A stretch of DNA of 8,278 bases from an uncultured Rhodospirillaceae bacterium. Lineage in GTDB: Bacteria; Pseudomonadota; Alphaproteobacteria; RF32; CAG-239. Under the pieces are notes generated by a model, which saw only the letters and a list, made by a program, of their open reading frames with translations, was not told the DNA's origin and did no database searches. The stretch covers positions 1 to 8,278 of the forward strand of contig OMQZ01000128.1 in NCBI GenBank assembly GCA_900313355.1. Reading direction: 5' to 3'. Shown one piece after another: positions 1 to 7,444 of this stretch. Numbering within the stretch: position 1 is the first letter of the stretch; each line of letters starts with the position of its first letter. The translations under genes were made by a program, and so were the position numbers.

Positions 1-384
1 GAAACCTTTTGCCAAGATATCATCTGATGACATCACAGCCGTCGCTTCCGGCAAAACGCTTGAACTGTTATAATCAAGTTGCGGTGCATTATCTCCGTTT
101 GCATGAATAATCTGCAATATGAACTCTGAATCATCTTCAATATCATCATCTATACTCAGTGCACCCAAATGAATAGTGCCGGTTGAATTTTCTCCGAGAG
201 TAAAGCTGTCAGATTTCATAACACCGTTATCCATAGAAATATCGATATTATATCTCGCATTTGAATCTGATATTAATTTTCCGATAGAATAGTTTGTATA
301 ACTTCCGTCTGCAACATCGATTGAACCCGAAGCCGCATTCAAAACCGTATTTTCCAAAGTATCAGCTTGCCCGAGTTTTAATGT
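1..384 (-). repeat. Downstream copy of the duplicated adhesin domain (cut by window edge)
   Basis: This stretch encodes residues about 1116-1243 and is the second copy of the domain at 892-1299. It keeps the order LKLG, IDVADG, KLISDSN, YNIDISM, FTLGENSTGTI and ATAVMSSDD. Further copies may continue left of the window. The ATAVMSSD block closes the unit in both copies and may mark a domain boundary (inference). Confidence 0.78.
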
Positions 385-3300
385 AACCGTGTCTAAAGTT
401 GCATTATTCGCAGTCACCTGCCCGTTTAAATTGATTGTTCCGGTCGCATCACCTGTTAATGTCAATGTATAATCCGAACCGTCAATATCCCCATCAAAAG
501 AAGACGTCTTGGAATTGTTGGCGCTGAGCGTTAATGTGCTTCCCGATGTGTTTGTAATATCACTGTCAAACGAAGCATTTTCAAACGACAAAGCTCCGCT
601 GTTTGTGATATCCGAAGCGTTTGTCACCGTTATATTCTTAAATGTAATATCCTGCGTGTCGGCAACGGTTGAAAGAAATGCTTTGTTGTTTAAATCAAGT
701 TCATTATCACCGCCGATAATCGAAATCTTTTGACCTAAAAGACTGCTGTCTTGTGTCAACGTATAAGTCGTATCATCAACAAATGTAAAACTCTTGTCAT
801 CTGTTGTATCTAATTCCGCCCACAATCTGAATGTATCATATTTACCGCGAAACATAATACTGTCATTGGTGGTTTCTGTCGTTGCAAGAACATAATCATT
901 TCCGATAACCTGATCTGATGACATCACGGCCGTCGCCCATGTAGGTTCGGAAGAAGCTCCGTCCCACGTTAACTGTGTATTTGAATTCGGTGATTTAATA
1001 ATTTGAACAACACGAGATGTTTCATCCGACAAGTTATTTACAAAATTGTCCGTATTAAGTTTAATCGTTCCTGAAGAATTTGAACCCAACGTAAAAGTAT
1101 CTGTTTTTAATGTGTCATTCGAAACATTTAAGTCAATATTATATTCAACATTCGAAGATGAAATCAATTTTGTGATATTATAATTTGTTCCTTCTCCGTC
1201 CGCGACATCAACAATACCGGCATTCAAAGTTGTTGTCCCCACGTTTTTCAAAACATCGGAATCATTTGTTGAAGGGCTTGTTACACCGAGTTTTAACGTT
1301 CCTGCTTCCAAATTAACTTCTGTTTGAGTTACCAAATCGTTGAAAACAACCGTCCCGTCATAAGTAATACCGCCTACCACACCACCGATTGTTGTCACAC
1401 CAAGGTTAACATCATCTGCCAATTGTCCGCCGAAAGAAATCGTCTTACCTGTTTTTGCATAAAGATTTAACGTCTTTCTGTTCATAAGATCTTGTTTTGT
1501 TCCGCCGGTTACCGTAACAACACCTGTCTCCGAATTTCTTTCAATCGTTGCATCAACCACATTACCGTCAAACTCAACATCACTATTGTCGGCAATCACA
1601 TTCATCGTGCCTCTGTTTGAAATAATATTGGTCGTATTTGTAGCATTATTTAAGATAGTTGCATCAACAATAGAAACCGTTCCCATAAAGTTGTTGATAA
1701 CCGCACCGTTTGCAATAACCCTCCCGGCCTCATAGATCAAATTTGTTTTAATATAGTTGTTTTCAATTCGAGAACTGATCGCATCGATTTTTGCGTTTTG
1801 CGCATTATAAATCACACCGCCGTTCACTCTTTCTGCCGTAGATTCAACATAATTATCGTGAATATATCCTGCTATTGTCTTTGTATCGGAATCTTCCGTT
1901 AAAACGGCATTACCGTTATAAAAAACACCGCCTGAAATTTGTCCTTGTGAAATAATGACATTATGATCTATTTCAGACGAAATCTCTCTGATGAGCCCGT
2001 AATTTCCATCATTATAAATCAAACCGCCCGACAGGTCATTCATGTTGCTATTTGTAATTTCATTGTTTGATATCTTTGAAGAAATCGTGTTAATTGTTAC
2101 CTGACCGCCGTTCGAACCGATGTTTGAAATCAAACCGCCTGACAATTTTCCCGTACTGTTATTCATAACTTTATTATTTGATATTTCAGAAGAAATTGTA
2201 TCAATCGTTGCTACGCCACCGGTCTTAATGGTGTTTGAAATCAAACCGCCCAACAATTTTCCCGTACCGTTATTTAAAATTTCATTGTTTGATATTTTTG
2301 AAGAAATCGAATCAATCGTCGCTGTTCCTTTAGTTGTAACGCTATTTGAAATCAAACCGCCGAATGAATCTTTATTCGAATTTAAAACAACATTGTTTTC
2401 ACTGATTTCACCCGTAATATCACCGATGGTCGCTGTTGCATCAGCGTTTTGTTCAACAAAATTGCCGATTAACCCCCCTTTAACAAAAGGCCCGGTTATA
2501 ATATTCTTTGTCATTTTGCTGCTGATTGTGTCAGTATTTACCGTCCCTCGTAAAGCATAGTTATAAATAAGACCGCCATATATGGCAGATTTTGTATTCG
2601 AAATGTCGTTTTCGGAAATATCTCCCGAAATACTACCTATCTGGCTCAGTCCTAACGATGATTCATTGTTGTTATAAATCAATCCGTATGTAATGTCTCC
2701 CGAAGAGCTGACCGTATTTTTTTCAATTTTTGAAGCAATACTTCCTATTTCTGCATTTGTTCCGTCATTATTTGCCGTTTTATTGTGAATCAATGCACCC
2801 CATGTTGAACCCGTAGAAACAGTTATTGTATTATTGTCAATCGAACCGGTTATGGCTGTTATTGTCGCTTTCGCGCCGCTGTTTCCTTCATTACGGATAA
2901 GAGCTCCTCCCACGTTTTGAGCCGCCGATACCGTGTTATGATCCATCCGCCCTGTTATATTTCCGATTTGAGCGTCAATTTTCGCGAGATTATAAATCAG
3001 CGCACCGCGAAGTGTCCCTGAAGTATTACTTACCGTATTGCCCGACATAGTCGCATTAATATCACCAATAGTTGCCGATTTTCGCTCTGCATCATTAAAT
3101 ATTAAACCGTAAGAAGTATTAGCAGTTGAAGTCAAAGTGTTGTTTTTAAACGAGCCGTTAACATCAGAGACAGTTGCTTCATGATCATTCGTTCCGAGAT
3201 TATAAAGCAATGAATTGACATAAGCATTTCCAATTATATCGGCATTAAAAGAAGAAATCGTACCGCCATTGTTATAAATCAAATAAGTATTAGCCGCACC

Positions 3301-3729
3301 TTCATTTCCAGATATAACATTCTTTCCCTTAAAAGCCAACGTACCGTTGGCATTTACTCTAAATACCGTATTACGAAATTCAGCCCAAGATTTAACAACA
3401 TTACCTTCCGCATCCAGCGAGCCGACATTTTGAACAACAAGTGTATTTGTGCCCCCGACCGTCAAATTGCGGGCAACATTACCTCCATAAACGCCATAAC
3501 CATTGCCTGTGACGGTCAAGGTCGCATTAGTTCCGCCCATGGTGCCGAGTGCAGAAGTCACATTTTCATCGGCATTGAGACTATATGCTCTTTCTGCAGC
3601 CGTAGCAACAAAGGCGGCCCTCAAGCTTGAATACTCTTGTGCAACAGACATTTTGGAAGAAAACATAAATGCAAGCAACAAAAAACAACAAACAAAATGC
3701 TTTTTAAAATTTACTTTAACCTTCTTCAT
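1..3729 (-). CDS. Giant repeat-rich secreted adhesin / autotransporter-like protein (3' end off window)
   Basis: Seen: reading leftwards from the ATG at 3727-3729, the frame stays open for 1243 codons to the window edge, so the C-terminus is missing. Residues 1-30 form a signal peptide: a Lys-rich start (MKKVKVNFKK), a hydrophobic core (VCCFLLLAFMF) and a likely cleavage after SVA at residue 30. Residues about 149-680 carry sixteen short modules built on an SNN...GGLIxN core, typical of parallel beta-helix passenger domains. Residues about 804-1243 hold a large domain present twice, separated by more beta-strand-rich, Asn/Thr/Asp-rich sequence. Cysteine is almost absent after the signal peptide. 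Known: this composition is common in type V secreted adhesins and related surface proteins of Gram-negative bacteria. Inferred: an extracellular adhesin or autotransporter passenger; the expected beta-barrel would lie left of the window and is not seen. The start is supported by the signal peptide and a weak AGAGAG ribosome site 8 bases upstream. A pectate-lyase-like enzyme is possible but no catalytic motif was recognised. Confidence 0.88.
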   Translation of the reverse strand, partial: MKKVKVNFKKHFVCCFLLLAFMFSSKMSVAQEYSSLRAAFVATAAERAYSLNADENVTSALGTMGGTNATLTVTGNGYGVYGGNVARNLTVGGTNTLVVQNVGSLDAEGNVVKSWAEFRNTVFRVNANGTLAFKGKNVISGNEGAANTYLIYNNGGTISSFNADIIGNAYVNSLLYNLGTNDHEATVSDVNGSFKNNTLTSTANTSYGLIFNDAERKSATIGDINATMSGNTVSNTSGTLRGALIYNLAKIDAQIGNITGRMDHNTVSAAQNVGGALIRNEGNSGAKATITAITGSIDNNTITVSTGSTWGALIHNKTANNDGTNAEIGSIASKIEKNTVSSSGDITYGLIYNNNESSLGLSQIGSISGDISENDISNTKSAIYGGLIYNYALRGTVNTDTISSKMTKNIITGPFVKGGLIGNFVEQNADATATIGDITGEISENNVVLNSNKDSFGGLISNSVTTKGTATIDSISSKISNNEILNNGTGKLLGGLISNTIKTGGVATIDTISSEISNNKVMNNSTGKLSGGLISNIGSNGGQVTINTISSKISNNEITNSNMNDLSGGLIYNDGNYGLIREISSEIDHNVIISQGQISGGVFYNGNAVLTEDSDTKTIAGYIHDNYVESTAERVNGGVIYNAQNAKIDAISSRIENNYIKTNLIYEAGRVIANGAVINNFMGTVSIVDATILNNATNTTNIISNRGTMNVIADNSDVEFDGNVVDATIERNSETGVVTVTGGTKQDLMNRKTLNLYAKTGKTISFGGQLADDVNLGVTTIGGVVGGITYDGTVVFNDLVTQTEVNLEAGTLKLGVTSPSTNDSDVLKNVGTTTLNAGIVDVADGEGTNYNITKLISSSNVEYNIDLNVSNDTLKTDTFTLGSNSSGTIKLNTDNFVNNLSDETSRVVQIIKSPNSNTQLTWDGASSEPTWATAVMSSDQVIGNDYVLATTETTNDSIMFRGKYDTFRLWAELDTTDDKSFTFVDDTTYTLTQDSSLLGQKISIIGGDNELDLNNKAFLSTVADTQDITFKNITVTNASDITNSGALSFENASFDSDITNTSGSTLTLSANNSKTSSFDGDIDGSDYTLTLTGDATGTINLNGQVTANNATLDTVTLKLGQADTLENTVLNAASGSIDVADGSYTNYSIGKLISDSNARYNIDISMDNGVMKSDSFTLGENSTGTIHLGALSIDDDIEDDSEFILQIIHANGDNAPQLDYNSSSVLPEATAVMSSDDILAKGF
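892..1299 (-). repeat. Upstream copy of a duplicated domain in the adhesin
   Basis: This stretch encodes residues about 811-946. It shares with bases 1-384 the landmarks LKLG, VDVADG..TNY, KLIS.SN..YNID, TFTLG.NS.GTI and ATAVMSSD. The DNA blocks at 913-936 and 22-45 match at 23 of 24 bases. Landmarks at 1195 and 913 sit exactly 891 bases from their partners at 304 and 22. The LKLG landmark is offset by 915, so one 24-base indel lies between them. The copies have diverged moderately, so the duplication is older than the neighbouring 111-base tandem modules. Confidence 0.8.
1702..3291 (-). repeat. Array of about 37-residue (111-bp) GGLIxN modules inside the adhesin gene
   Basis: Taking the codon just before the LI or VI pair as an anchor, sixteen modules fall in one frame at 3283, 3211, 3106, 3001, 2902, 2794, 2683, 2572, 2473, 2356, 2245, 2134, 2023, 1927, 1816 and 1702. 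Successive spacings run from 72 to 117 bases, and six are exactly 111. The three modules between about 2020 and 2360 are nearly identical at the DNA level, which points to recent tandem duplication; the outer ones have diverged. The module reads roughly ISSxISNNxIxN, a variable stretch, then GGLISN and a G-x-ATI strand. Each module probably forms one or two turns of a right-handed beta-helix, with the Asn-Asn pair and GGLI core stacked along the stalk (inference). Confidence 0.85.
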
Positions 3730-3797
3730 TTCAATACTCTCTAACCTTCGATAACTCTAAAAAAATTCTGTTCATTATTAAACAAACACTAACTCAC

Positions 3798-3825
3798 ATG
3801 GTAGGATAATACAATAAATGGTCAA
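3798..3825 (-). promoter_or_regulatory. Candidate sigma-70-type promoter of the adhesin gene
   Basis: Read on the minus strand, TTGACC (3820-3825) is followed after 16 bases by TACCAT (3798-3803). These match five of six and four of six consensus positions. Transcription would start near 3790 and give a leader of about 60 bases before the ATG at 3729. A TACCAT -10 is also the best candidate for the GT4 gene. The spacer is AT-rich, so a chance match is possible. Confidence 0.4.
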
Positions 3826-3887
3826 CATAAAACAAAAATAAAGAGATATAAACTATTTTTTTAAAAATTATCTGCTCTTTTTCAAGC

Positions 3888-3904
3888 AAAGTTAACCAAA
3901 CTTT
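3888..3904. repeat. Short perfect inverted repeat upstream of the PH-domain gene
   Basis: AAAGTT (3888-3893) and AACTTT (3899-3904) flank a 5-base AACCA centre, 47 bases before the PH-domain start codon. A -10-like CATAAT (3905-3910) begins immediately after the right arm, so a protein bound here would contact the promoter. Operator function is inference; six-base palindromes are frequent in AT-rich spacers. Confidence 0.3.
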
Positions 3905-3951
3905 CATAATATTATATTAAAATTTATCTATTAATTTTGAGGATTTAAAAA

Positions 3952-4629
3952 ATGTATGAACAAATCGCCAAACCGGAATTGCTTGCTCTGATTACAAAAA
4001 ATGAAAAAATCATGTGGCAAGGGCGTCCTGATAAAATATGTTTTTTGTTTGAAGCTGTTTTTAACCCGTTTTTGATTGTTGCTTTGCTCTGGGGAGCGAT
4101 TGACTTTGGCTTTATTGCTGCTTTTCTTCATCAATCGGGCAATACTTCTTCCAACATTCCGTCCGGTGCAAATCTCTTTTTTCTCGGCTTTTTTGCACTT
4201 CATTTAATGCCGGTATGGATTTATTTATTCGGTGTTCTGTTTTCTTTCTTGCGCTACAAAAACACTTCTTTTGCCATCACAGATCAGGCTGTATATATTT
4301 CAAACGGCATCTTCACCCAAAATTATGAACGCAAGCCTTTCAGCGAAATGTCCCATGTCAACCTCTCACGCGGCATTTTTGATCAATGGCTCGGAGTCGG
4401 TGATGTCGTTTTAACAAGCACCCACTCAACGATCGCCCCTCAAGGCAGACATCACTATTATCCTTTCGGCGGTGCAACCATTTGCGACATCCGGGATTAT
4501 ATGAATGTGTATCAACTCGTTAAACAACTTCAAACAGACATTTATGCCGACACAATGTATCCGAACGATCTGCGCCCCGACCAAAATCACGGTTACAACA
4601 CACAATACACACCAAGAAATGAGCTTTAA
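3952..4629 (+). CDS. Two-TM membrane protein with a bacterial PH (bPH2/DUF304-like) domain
   Basis: Seen: 225 residues. A short cytoplasmic N-terminus contains the EKIMWQGRPD motif (residues 18-27), which often precedes the membrane part of this family. Two hydrophobic helices follow, at about 31-59 and 73-100. Residues about 101-195 then resemble the bacterial PH-like domain, with the landmarks FAITDQAVYISNGIF, a central basic stretch and LGVGDVVLTS (147-156). The last 25 residues are polar and probably disordered. The start is set by GAGGA at 3939-3943, 8 bases before the ATG. Known: bPH2 proteins of the YdbS/YdbT type sit in the inner membrane; their biochemical role is poorly defined, with links to envelope stress and membrane homeostasis. 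The gene is divergent from the adhesin and ends inside the stop region of the fucosyltransferase gene. The specific function is unknown. Confidence 0.85.
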   Translation: MYEQIAKPELLALITKNEKIMWQGRPDKICFLFEAVFNPFLIVALLWGAIDFGFIAAFLHQSGNTSSNIPSGANLFFLGFFALHLMPVWIYLFGVLFSFLRYKNTSFAITDQAVYISNGIFTQNYERKPFSEMSHVNLSRGIFDQWLGVGDVVLTSTHSTIAPQGRHHYYPFGGATICDIRDYMNVYQLVKQLQTDIYADTMYPNDLRPDQNHGYNTQYTPRNEL

Positions 4630-5741
4630 TTTTCCGCATCACTCAAATTTCTGCTTCCGTTACGGAAAGCCTTAATTTCTTTTAGCCGTTTTTTCATTTC
4701 TTTCTTTTTTTCTTTATATTGTTTTTGTTGTTCTCCGAACGTCAGTTTAGAAAGAATTTTGTATTTTAAATATTTTCTTTTATATTTTCTTTCGTTTAAA
4801 GTTTCTTTTAATGCTTTAATTTCATAAACATAAGGAAGATGGCTCCAATCAAGCGGATCTTTGTTGAACGGCTTATTTCCTCTCTCAATAATGTTTATAA
4901 TCCATTCATGAAATTTCTCGACATGCTTAAAATCAAAATCCGGCTGAAAAGGATTTTCACGCAGCATCGAAAGATATTTTTCTTCATCATTATCAAGCTC
5001 TTTAATACGCTCTATCACAGCATCAAAATCGTTATCAAAATCATTACAGTTAATAAATGCTTTAGGATTAAACTCGCGCGCGACAAGAGGATTTCCCCAA
5101 TATATCGGAACAGAAAAGCTCTCAAAGGCATCAAAGAGTTTCTCTGTTGTATATCCGTTAGAACGTGAATTTTCAAAAGCAATTGTAAATTTGTATTTCT
5201 TTAAAAATTTCTTTTTATTTCCTCCCCAATCATCATCCACTCTTGGGGCTAAATCGTCCGCCTTCATATTGTTTAAAACCGCCCCCGGACAATCAACACG
5301 CTTATATGCCATCAGCTTTTTACAAAATTCCTGCCTGATTTTAGCCCCTTCACCCGAGTTAAAATTCGAATAAATAAAATTGCAAAAATGCCTGTTAAAA
5401 TAGCTCTCATCAACACATTTTCTGTCAGCTGTTTTTTTATCTAAATAACACTCTGAAAACCGAAAATAACGTTCTCCGAAGTCCAAATAATCGAAACCTT
5501 GGCCATAATCGCATTCATTAAAATTTGGCAAAATATTCTCATTATTTAAAAAGATTTTCACACAATTTTGATAGTTCTGATATTCATTGCCAAAGCAGGA
5601 ATAAAACAAAAAATCAGGCGTTTTGCTGAATTCAATGGTATAATGTCGTCTGAGAAGTTGTGTAACCTTACAATTTTCTCGGTTAAACCCCCTATAAAAA
5701 TCGCAGAAATTAATTTTAATGGTTTTCTTCTTTTCTGACAT
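4626..5741 (-). CDS. Family GT10 alpha-1,3-fucosyltransferase
   Basis: Seen: 371 residues with no signal peptide or membrane helix. The family's donor-binding signature spans residues 185-216: F-x-x-x-F-E-N-S (185-192), then G-Y-T-T-E-K (196-201) and VPIYWG (211-216), followed by FNPKAFIN (224-231). The N-terminal half carries the acceptor-side block ENILPNFNECDYGQGFD (68-84) and the FGERYFRF stretch; E68 sits where bacterial FucT enzymes place a conserved Glu. Residues about 318-357 are very rich in Lys and Arg and probably amphipathic. Known: GT10 enzymes transfer fucose from GDP-fucose to GlcNAc in Lewis-type glycans, and the Helicobacter pylori enzymes have a comparable basic C-terminal tail that aids membrane association. 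Inferred: cytosolic or membrane-peripheral fucosylation of LPS or capsule. A weak AAGGG ribosome site lies 6 bases before the ATG. No GDP-fucose synthesis genes are in view. Confidence 0.9.
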   Translation of the reverse strand: MSEKKKTIKINFCDFYRGFNRENCKVTQLLRRHYTIEFSKTPDFLFYSCFGNEYQNYQNCVKIFLNNENILPNFNECDYGQGFDYLDFGERYFRFSECYLDKKTADRKCVDESYFNRHFCNFIYSNFNSGEGAKIRQEFCKKLMAYKRVDCPGAVLNNMKADDLAPRVDDDWGGNKKKFLKKYKFTIAFENSRSNGYTTEKLFDAFESFSVPIYWGNPLVAREFNPKAFINCNDFDNDFDAVIERIKELDNDEEKYLSMLRENPFQPDFDFKHVEKFHEWIINIIERGNKPFNKDPLDWSHLPYVYEIKALKETLNERKYKRKYLKYKILSKLTFGEQQKQYKEKKKEMKKRLKEIKAFRNGSRNLSDAEN

Positions 5742-5770
5742 ATGCTACCCTTTTAACGCCTGTTTATTCC

Positions 5771-5843
5771 AAAGATTAAACCTTAAAACAAGGAGAAACA
5801 AAAATCAAGTGCTTATAAACATTAATCTTTAAAAATAAGGTTT
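5771..5843. repeat. Two mutually exclusive inverted repeats in the divergent GT10/GT4 spacer
   Basis: AAAGATTAA (5771-5779) is the reverse complement of TTAATCTTT (5822-5830). AAACCTTA (5778-5785) is the reverse complement of TAAGGTTT (5836-5843). The two left arms overlap by two bases, and the right arms are in the order that prevents both hairpins from forming together. The block lies between the two divergent start codons and touches the candidate -35 of the GT4 gene. It could be a regulator binding region; chance is not excluded in such AT-rich DNA. Confidence 0.35.
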
Positions 5844-5870
5844 GCTTTTTGTTTTTATTTCTGGTACCAT
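5842..5870 (+). promoter_or_regulatory. Candidate promoter of the GT4 gene
   Basis: TTGCTT (5842-5847) and TACCAT (5865-5870) are 17 bases apart, and TACCAT ends 35 bases before the ATG at 5906. The -35 match is weak, at three of six consensus positions. The -10 is the same hexamer found before the adhesin gene, which is the main reason for reporting it. Confidence 0.3.
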
Positions 5871-5905
5871 ATCTCAAATTATAACAGACAGAGGTAGAAT
5901 ATATA

Positions 5906-7429
5906 ATGAAAAAACTGAAAGTAATGTTCTCGACACACGGTCTCATTGAAGGAGACTTTGCATTTAACACCGATGAAAAAGGTTTTCCAACAACCGAAGT
6001 TATCTCAAAAAAAGTCATCACCGGTCAAGATACCGGCGGTCAGGTTTATTATGTTAAAGCCCTAGCAACATGTCCCAGCAATTACGATATTGACCTTGTC
6101 ACGCGCCGTATAGATCCAAGAATTTGTCCTGAATTTGGAGGAACATATAAAGATTTAGGTAAAAACATCAATTATACAATCGAATCACAATGGCATGAAA
6201 ACAAAACGAGCAGAAGCCGTGTTTTACGCGTCCCTGCAGGAGGAAATTTTGCCTTTTTACCTAAAGAAGAAATTGTACCTCTTCTTCCCGAACTTGTTGA
6301 TAATTTATTTGAATTTTATAAAAAAGAAAATACCCTAGAAAAAATTGAGGTTGTTGAAGGACATTACCGAGATGGAATGTTAGCCGCTGACATGTTGTGC
6401 AACAAAATTGAGCATGAAATCGGGAAGAGACCTATTATGTTGGTCACCAGCCACTCATTAGGCCATAAAAAATACGAACGAAATCTTCCGCAATATCAAG
6501 AAGGGAAAATTTCAGACGAAGAATGGCAATGGCATAACTTCAGAGAACGTATTAAACACGAAAAATACGCCTTTGATATGGCTGATATCATTGTTGCGAC
6601 ATCGCCCGATGAACAGCGCCGACTTGTTGTTGAACCCTATCTGCAAGATATTAATAAAATTACAGTTATACCTCCGGGGTATAATTCTGCTGTCTTTTCG
6701 CCTGTAACCATTCAAGAAGCGAATAAACTTAGATACAAATTTGAATACAAGGGCCTTGATGGGCATCTTCATCAAATCAATCTGCTGAACAAAAAAGTCG
6801 TTTCATCTTTGGGAAGAGTCGTCCGAGACAAGGGATATAGCGAGCTATCTCGTTCGATGGCTGAAATTATGAAGTCAGACCATGATGTTATATTCATGCT
6901 CAGCAGTGAAAAATCAAATCCTGTAACAGACGAATGCAAAGAGATATTAAAAGAAGTTGAAGACCGTGTTGTTTTTCTTCCTTCTCTTAATCAACAAGAA
7001 ATGGCAACAATATACAGAGTTTCTGATATTTTTGTTATGTCTAGCTTAAACGAAGCATTCGGTATGGTACCGATTGAAGCAATGGGATGCAAAACGGCTG
7101 TTATTGTCGGACGAAGTGGCTTCAATGATTTTGCGCACTGTGCTGACATTCGGGATGACAACATAGATTTGAGTAAACAAATTGGTATATATGCCCCATC
7201 TCAAGAAGAAGACCGTTGGCGTCAAATTAAAGCCTTAAAAACTTTACTTGATAATCCTCAACTCTGTGCACAAATGGCTGAAAATGGTTATAAATTTGCG
7301 CGCTCAAAGCTTACTTGGGAGAAAATTTCTGCACAAAAAGAGAAATTAGTCAAAGAAGCCTTAAAAGAAAAGACAACAAACAATATACCATCTGCGCTTA
7401 AAATAAAAAACAGTGGTTTATGCTTATAA
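5906..7429 (+). CDS. GT4 glycosyltransferase, sucrose-phosphate-synthase-like
   Basis: Seen: 507 residues with the two-Rossmann GT-B layout. Landmarks of the sucrose synthase / sucrose-phosphate synthase group occur in order: STHGLIEGD (9-17), QDTGGQVYYVKALA (41-54), the VTRRIDP block (65-71), VEGHY (150-154), TSHSLGHKK (181-189), a PPGYN loop (256-260), the LGRVVRDKG donor loop (302-310) and the retaining-GT4 E-x7-E motif in EAFGMVPIE (E383, E391). About 15 extra residues separate HGL from DTGGQ compared with typical SPS. Known: these enzymes join a sugar nucleotide to fructose-6-phosphate (sucrose-6-phosphate) or a related acceptor; mannosylfructose-phosphate synthase is an alphaproteobacterial relative. 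Inferred: a cytoplasmic retaining enzyme making a disaccharide phosphate or similar compatible solute; the exact substrates cannot be read. No HAD phosphatase domain is fused or adjacent. GAGGT at 5891-5895 sets the start. The gene is monocistronic, closed by a terminator. Confidence 0.87.
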   Translation: MKKLKVMFSTHGLIEGDFAFNTDEKGFPTTEVISKKVITGQDTGGQVYYVKALATCPSNYDIDLVTRRIDPRICPEFGGTYKDLGKNINYTIESQWHENKTSRSRVLRVPAGGNFAFLPKEEIVPLLPELVDNLFEFYKKENTLEKIEVVEGHYRDGMLAADMLCNKIEHEIGKRPIMLVTSHSLGHKKYERNLPQYQEGKISDEEWQWHNFRERIKHEKYAFDMADIIVATSPDEQRRLVVEPYLQDINKITVIPPGYNSAVFSPVTIQEANKLRYKFEYKGLDGHLHQINLLNKKVVSSLGRVVRDKGYSELSRSMAEIMKSDHDVIFMLSSEKSNPVTDECKEILKEVEDRVVFLPSLNQQEMATIYRVSDIFVMSSLNEAFGMVPIEAMGCKTAVIVGRSGFNDFAHCADIRDDNIDLSKQIGIYAPSQEEDRWRQIKALKTLLDNPQLCAQMAENGYKFARSKLTWEKISAQKEKLVKEALKEKTTNNIPSALKIKNSGLCL

Positions 7430-7444
7430 TTAAATTCTCTTAAC

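Noticed and set aside
2120..2560. Plus-strand open frame of 146 codons with repeated FDI-EEI-SIVA-like segments
   Set aside because: It lies antisense to the adhesin modules, and its repeats are just the mirror of the 111-base units. It has no ribosome site and no plausible protein character.
1702..3291. CRISPR-like regular spacing
   Set aside because: The units are 72-117 bases, in frame, and conserved at the protein level with no short identical repeat plus unique spacer. It is a coding repeat.
3840..3880. Imperfect inverted repeat (AAAGAG...CTCTTT) followed by Ts, terminator-like
   Set aside because: It sits in a divergent spacer where no gene ends, has a long AT-rich loop and a one-base bulge, and is probably chance.
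3931..4203. Minus-strand open frame opposite the start of the PH-domain gene
   Set aside because: It is a Lys/Asn-rich shadow of a well-supported membrane protein. It would overlap that gene's ribosome site and has no motif.
5776..6021. Minus-strand open frame across the GT10/GT4 spacer
   Set aside because: It overlaps the strongly supported GT4 start and its ribosome site, and the translation shows no family feature.
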